Positions 59,414-64,000 of a DNA stretch of 64,000 nt are shown one piece after another (the first letter of the stretch is position 1; the number at the start of each line of letters is the position of its first letter). Origin of the DNA: Typha latifolia. Lineage: Eukaryota > Streptophyta > Magnoliopsida > Poales > Typhaceae. Where the stretch lies: assembly GCA_019914945.1 (NCBI GenBank), contig CM034105.1:1426001-1490000 (forward strand), written 5' to 3'. The notes under the pieces were generated by a model. The model had not been told where the DNA came from. It saw only the letters and a program-made list of their open reading frames with translations, and made no database searches. A program made the position numbers and the translations under genes.

Positions 59414-62400
59414 ATGGCTCTCTCGGTGGCTCGCCATCGCCGTCCGGCTACGTCGGAGACGGATCGGGACTCGTCTCCGGATCCGTACTCGAAGGAGCGC
59501 AAAGAGGGGAGGAGGGAGGGGGAAGGGGAAGGCGAAGGGCGAAGGATGGGGTGGGTGCTTCCGATGATATTTCTTGGGATGCTTCGGCACATGAGCGCCA
59601 CCTCGAACATCCTCCACGACTGCGACGAGGTCTTCAACTACTGGGAGCCCCTTCACTACCTCCTCTACAAGTCTGGGTTCCAGACCTGGGAGTACAGGTT
59701 AGCTCTCAACCCTTAATTTCTCAGAATTGTAGATTTTCCTTTTATCACTCTGGCATAGCGTTTGAATTGGTTATAGTTCGGTTGTGTTGTTGAAGTTGTG
59801 ATCTTGGCTTCTTGTGATTTTAGTGGTGGTAGTAGCAAATTTGCCAAAGGTGGGTTTGCTGCGAATTTTATTTTGAGTGATGGATTTAGTGTATTTTATT
59901 TGAAAGGAGATGAAAAAAAAACTAGCAAGCTTGTAATATGGAATTACATCCTGCATTGGACCTGCATTTGGAGCAACAGTTGTTTCAAATGACTCTACAT
60001 TTTGTTCTCGTAAGAAGAACGATACAAATCCAACTTCGACTTGGACTTCATCATAGCTAGTGCAATAAAAGAGGATGCTCTAAATTAAAGCGGCTAGCAA
60101 TGAGGAATGGTAGCTCAAACTGACCTGCCACTTTGTTTGCCCTTTGTCTTGCTGGATATGTACAATGAAATTATTCAAAGGTGCAAATTACATATATATA
60201 TACACTCCGGTAAGATTTGTGTAAAAGATATTTTTTTCTTTTTGAAAAGAAACCATTCTGCAAAAGATATCGGACATGACATGATCTAGAGGTGATCAAT
60301 GAACAATGAAAGGTATTTCACAACATAATTTAGAAATTGATTCAAAGACAGATTTTGATGGCCATGCAAGATAAAAGTTGACTGCAGATGATAATGCTTT
60401 GATTTACAGTACGTCGGCAGATGCTTGACATTCCATATTTAAGTATGAGTTATCCTAGTCACTTATGTTGTTGTTTTCAAGCAATGTGATGTCATGCATA
60501 TCATTGTTTCAAAAAAAATTCACCTTAATGCCTAAGCTCCCATCTTAGTTAGAATATAAGTAGGCTCCACTTAAGTGCCACCTAGGTGACCGCCTTAGCA
60601 TCTCATATCATAATTTAGTATATAGATAGACTATGAAATTCAAAATCATTATACATGTTGAATGAATTAATGGATTTTAATAGTTTACTATTGTTCTTAA
60701 CAAGACTGCATTAATATATTATTTAGATTGTATAAATTAATTTTAGCTTCTTTTCTAATTATTATATCTTTTGTTTGTTTACTTTTAAACAGTCTTGAAC
60801 TCTGGGCGCTACATGGTCCCTTGTCTGACCGTCTACAACTTGCACAGCTTTTTAAAAACTTGATACATGTTCAGCACCATGCTTACACTATTTACTTATG
60901 CTGCCTTGGCTTTTTATGATGTGTTTCCTTCAACACAGTTCTGAAATCTAAAGCATTGCATATTACTTTACTGGTTAAGTGGTGCAATATAAGCATGGCA
61001 TTCACTACTTTATTTAAGGAAAAGTTGAATTTGACTCTATCTGCTTATAATTCGTCAAATGGTACTTATGTTTTGTACTTCTTTGCAGCTCTGAGTTTGC
61101 TCTCAGATCATATTTATACATTTTCATTCATGCGCTGGCAGCTGGACCTGCTTCTTTAATCTTCAGTGAGGAAAAGGTTTGCTATTTTTCTCCTTGCTTA
61201 ATTTTTGACTCTTACAGGATAATTCCCATTTTCTTTTCTATCAATTATTAATCTGTCTTGTGATTTTGTATCTAAGGTTCAAGTGTTCTACTCAGTGAGA
61301 CTCTTTCTTGGTCTTATCTCAACTATTACGGAGACAATTCTGGTGATTGCCCTCTCGAGGAGATATGGGAAGAGGCTTGGTTATTATAGTCTTGCAATGT
61401 TGTGCTTAACAAGTGGTTGTTTCTTCGCAAGTACAAGTAAATTTCTTGTCCTTTAATTCAACTTAGTACTTCATTATTATGTTTTGAGTCTTTCGACGAC
61501 ATCATTTTGGTGCTTAACCAATAGGGCTGTGGTGCAGCAACAGTTATCTCCATTCTTTTATTAAGGCTTCAATGATCTGAACTTCTTTGTTCTTATCAGG
61601 TTTCCTGCCAAGTACCTTTTCCATGTATGCTGTCACTCTTTCCTCAGCATTATTCCTTCTCGAGAAATATGCTTTTGCAGTTGCTATTGCAGCTGCTGGG
61701 GTTATCCTTGGTTGGCCTTTCTCTATTTTGGTGGTTCTTCCAGTCACAGTTTACTCGTTAATTAGGGGGCCATTTAAAAAAGTATTTTTATCTGGGCTCC
61801 TTACATCTTTGAGCCTTCTTGTAAGTCATGCTTGTAAACATCATGTTATTATTTTGTGTAGTGATTTATTCCTTTCTCACACAATTAATGATTACAATCA
61901 TTTTTTTGTGCAGGCTTTCTCTGTACTTGCTGATTATCACTGCTATGGCAGATGGACTTCCTCAGTGTTCAATCTGCTAAAGTACAATGTACTTGGAGGT
62001 GGTGAGAGTCACTTATATGGAACTGAAGGACTCCTCTTTTATTTGAGGAACGGATTCAACAACTTCAACTTTTGCTTCATTCTTGCTTTACTCTTTGTGG
62101 GAATACTACCAATTGCGAGGAAGAAATATGCACCTGATCTGCTAATTGTTATCTCGCCAGTTTATATATGGTTGGCTTTCATGTCTTTACAGGCCCACAA
62201 AGAAGAAAGGTTACTTTTTCCTTAACCTGAACATCAAACATAATTATTGTAGATAATTCTTATCTTCACAGGCTTTCTTACATTTATTTCTGATTTTCAC
62301 TAATTTGAAGCTCTGCTTCTCTATCAATTATTGGAAATGGTATATATTGCATGGGTCCAAGAAGCTTAACAATCTGGAACCTGCGGTTGGGTTGAACTGT

Positions 62401-64000
62401 TCTCTCCTTAAATGCTCAATTTATTTATGAACAAAAAGGAGATAACAAAGATAGAACGTCAATTTAATAGTAGTTTTCCAAATAGGCTTATCTTTGCTTG
62501 ATGCAACTTTAGATATTAGATAAGTAAGAAGATACAAATAAGGTAGCCACCGAGGTGATGATATACTCATCATGCAGCTTCTCAAAAGATTCCTTCAATG
62601 TGCTTCTATATGCATCAGGAGGTATAGAACTATAGATACTTAGAGGAACCTCACTACAGGTCCTCAAGCTTGCCACCCCCTACCACTCTGCATAGCATCA
62701 AACAACTTGAAAGATGCAGAAGTTACTCACCGTGCACTGTTCTCTTCTTTGTCTTGTATTTATGTAGCCGCCTCAGCATAATTTTTCTTTTCTGTGTGTG
62801 AACAAAGAGGGGATAGTGGAATTTCACATGTCAATCAAACATGATATCGCTTGAGATCATTTAGGATATTAGATTTTGTGCCAAGAGAGAATAAAGTAAC
62901 TTGTGAGGTGCTTATCATTGTTGCTAAGATGAGTTAAAGTTGCTTCAGGGCATATCGCTGGTTCCATTTCGCTTGTTATTTGTTAAACTGCGCCTATCCT
63001 AGGTGTTATATAGGCTGGAGATGCATACTTGTTCTTCCTGTTCACTTTGTATGTGAAACTGAACATATGGGAGCTGCGGCGAGTAATTCTTTTATGCGCT
63101 TGCTTATCAATAGTATTTTTATGTTTAGTATGAGGAGTGTCTTGTGTTGAAATGTATCAACTTTCATTCTCTCATCTTGCAATTTTTGTTAGCCTGCTTA
63201 TGTAAAACTACTGTAAGGTATGAATTCAGTTTGCACGTATTTCAATGATCTCTTTTGCTATTGCAGGTTTCTCTATCCAATTTACCCACTTATATGTGTT
63301 GCAGCTACAGCTGTCATAGATAGTTTTCCAGACTTTTTCCGTGACAAGTATGCCGTTGAAGATGGAATACTTGTAAAGGTAAAGTTAAGGTGCTGACATC
63401 CTTCCCTTTTATTTTTCTAAAATAAGTACGGCATAATATCATTTGTCTTATGTTTTGTTGTGAAAACAGATCGCAAAAGGACTTAGACCTTTGTTTCTTG
63501 GCCTTATATTATGTGCCTCGCACAGCCGGACATTCTCCATTATAAATGGATACTCTGCTCCAATGCAGATCTATAAGCATTTAGAACATCATGAAGATGC
63601 TGGAACTGGTAAGAATTTTGTCAACATTTTAGGTAACAAAAATATTTGAACATGTACCAGAGATTATTATGTGTGGCTCCTATACATCAAATTTCCATTA
63701 AAATAGCCATGAACTTTTACTCAAATTATAAATCAGTGCAAAAATGTCTAACCATTTTCTCCTAAATCATGTATTGCTCTGAAAATGGATTAAATCTAAG
63801 ATAGTTTTGTTCTAAACTTTTCCTTGGCAAATGTCAGAAGAAATTGATACTCATCTTCAAATACTTGGAATTATTGATAGCCTTTTCTTTTATTATAGGA
63901 TCTATTCTATGTGTTGGAAGTGAGTGGCATCGCTACCCTTCATCTTTCTTCATACCCTCCTATGTTAGTGAAGTTCGATGGGTGGATGATGGATTTCGAG
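59414..64000 (+). CDS. ALG9: Dolichyl-phosphomannose alpha-1,2-mannosyltransferase ALG9 (5' part)
   Basis: ER membrane GT22 enzyme that adds alpha-1,2-mannose from Dol-P-Man to the lipid-linked oligosaccharide for N-glycosylation. Eight exons are visible: 59414-59697, 61089-61176, 61277-61436, 61600-61820, 61914-62209, 63267-63378, 63470-63608, 63899 onward; the C-terminus (about 100 residues) lies past the window. Hallmarks: luminal loop SNILHDCDEVFNYWEPLHYL with the family's conserved acidic pair, GFQTWEY, GWPFSILVVLPV, NVLGGGESHLYGTEG, FNNFNFCFILAL, AFMSLQAHKEERFLYP, CASHSRTF, and SEWHRYPSSFF. Multiple hydrophobic helices fit a polytopic protein. The N-terminus (MALSVARHRR, then a Lys/Arg/Glu/Gly-rich stretch) is variable in the family; the next Met is at residue 45. 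The first intron is 1.4 kb and the fifth 1.06 kb, both without recognisable insertions. Confidence 0.94.

Overview
This window is nuclear DNA from a flowering plant, almost certainly a monocot. The genes carry GT-AG introns, the intergenic DNA is AT-rich with many AT and GA microsatellites and small inverted-repeat (MITE-like) elements, and the proteins are plant-specific. The MAX2/D3 protein in particular reads closer to rice D3 than to dicot MAX2. I cannot name the species; pineapple, a palm or another commelinid would fit. No prokaryotic, organellar or viral system is visible.

Layout, left to right: (1) the last two exons of a mitochondrial dicarboxylate/tricarboxylate carrier (+, 58-421); (2) an intronless CBL-interacting protein kinase of the CIPK12-like group (+, 1293-2696); (3) a two-exon 61-residue membrane microprotein (+, 4855-5161); (4) a 12-exon LRR receptor-like pseudokinase of the MALE DISCOVERER/At3g56050 class (-, 5928-10105); (5) a roughly 8 kb gap; (6) a six-exon GARP/G2-like MYB repressor-type factor (+, 18133-20123); (7) a five-exon granulin-containing papain-like protease (-, 22378-24749); (8) a weakly supported spliced, possibly non-coding unit (+, about 25.7-29.3 kb); (9) the single-exon strigolactone/karrikin F-box gene MAX2/D3 (-, 29552-31714); (10) a 10 kb gap rich in degenerate repeats and MITE-like DNA; (11) a two-exon EP1-like bulb-lectin glycoprotein (-, 41906-43511); (12) tRNA-Gly(GCC) (+, 44803-44873); (13) a 5.3 kb gap with two inverted-repeat elements; (14) a ten-exon SCAR/WAVE actin regulator (+, 50234-57484); (15) the first eight exons of the ER mannosyltransferase ALG9 (+, 59414 to beyond the right edge).

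The genes are independent housekeeping and signalling loci, not an operon or cluster: calcium signalling (CIPK), hormone perception (MAX2), receptor-like signalling (pseudokinase), transcription (GARP-MYB), proteolysis, actin nucleation (SCAR) and N-glycan assembly (ALG9). Exon boundaries were worked out by hand from splice consensus, phase continuity and remembered family sequences; all coding models keep phase throughout. The most interesting local observations are a duplicated WH2-helix exon in SCAR (possible cassette or mutually exclusive exons), loss of all three core catalytic motifs in the receptor kinase, GA/CT microsatellites in three gene leaders, and several undescribed tandem or inverted-repeat elements. 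I found no convincing novel multi-gene system.
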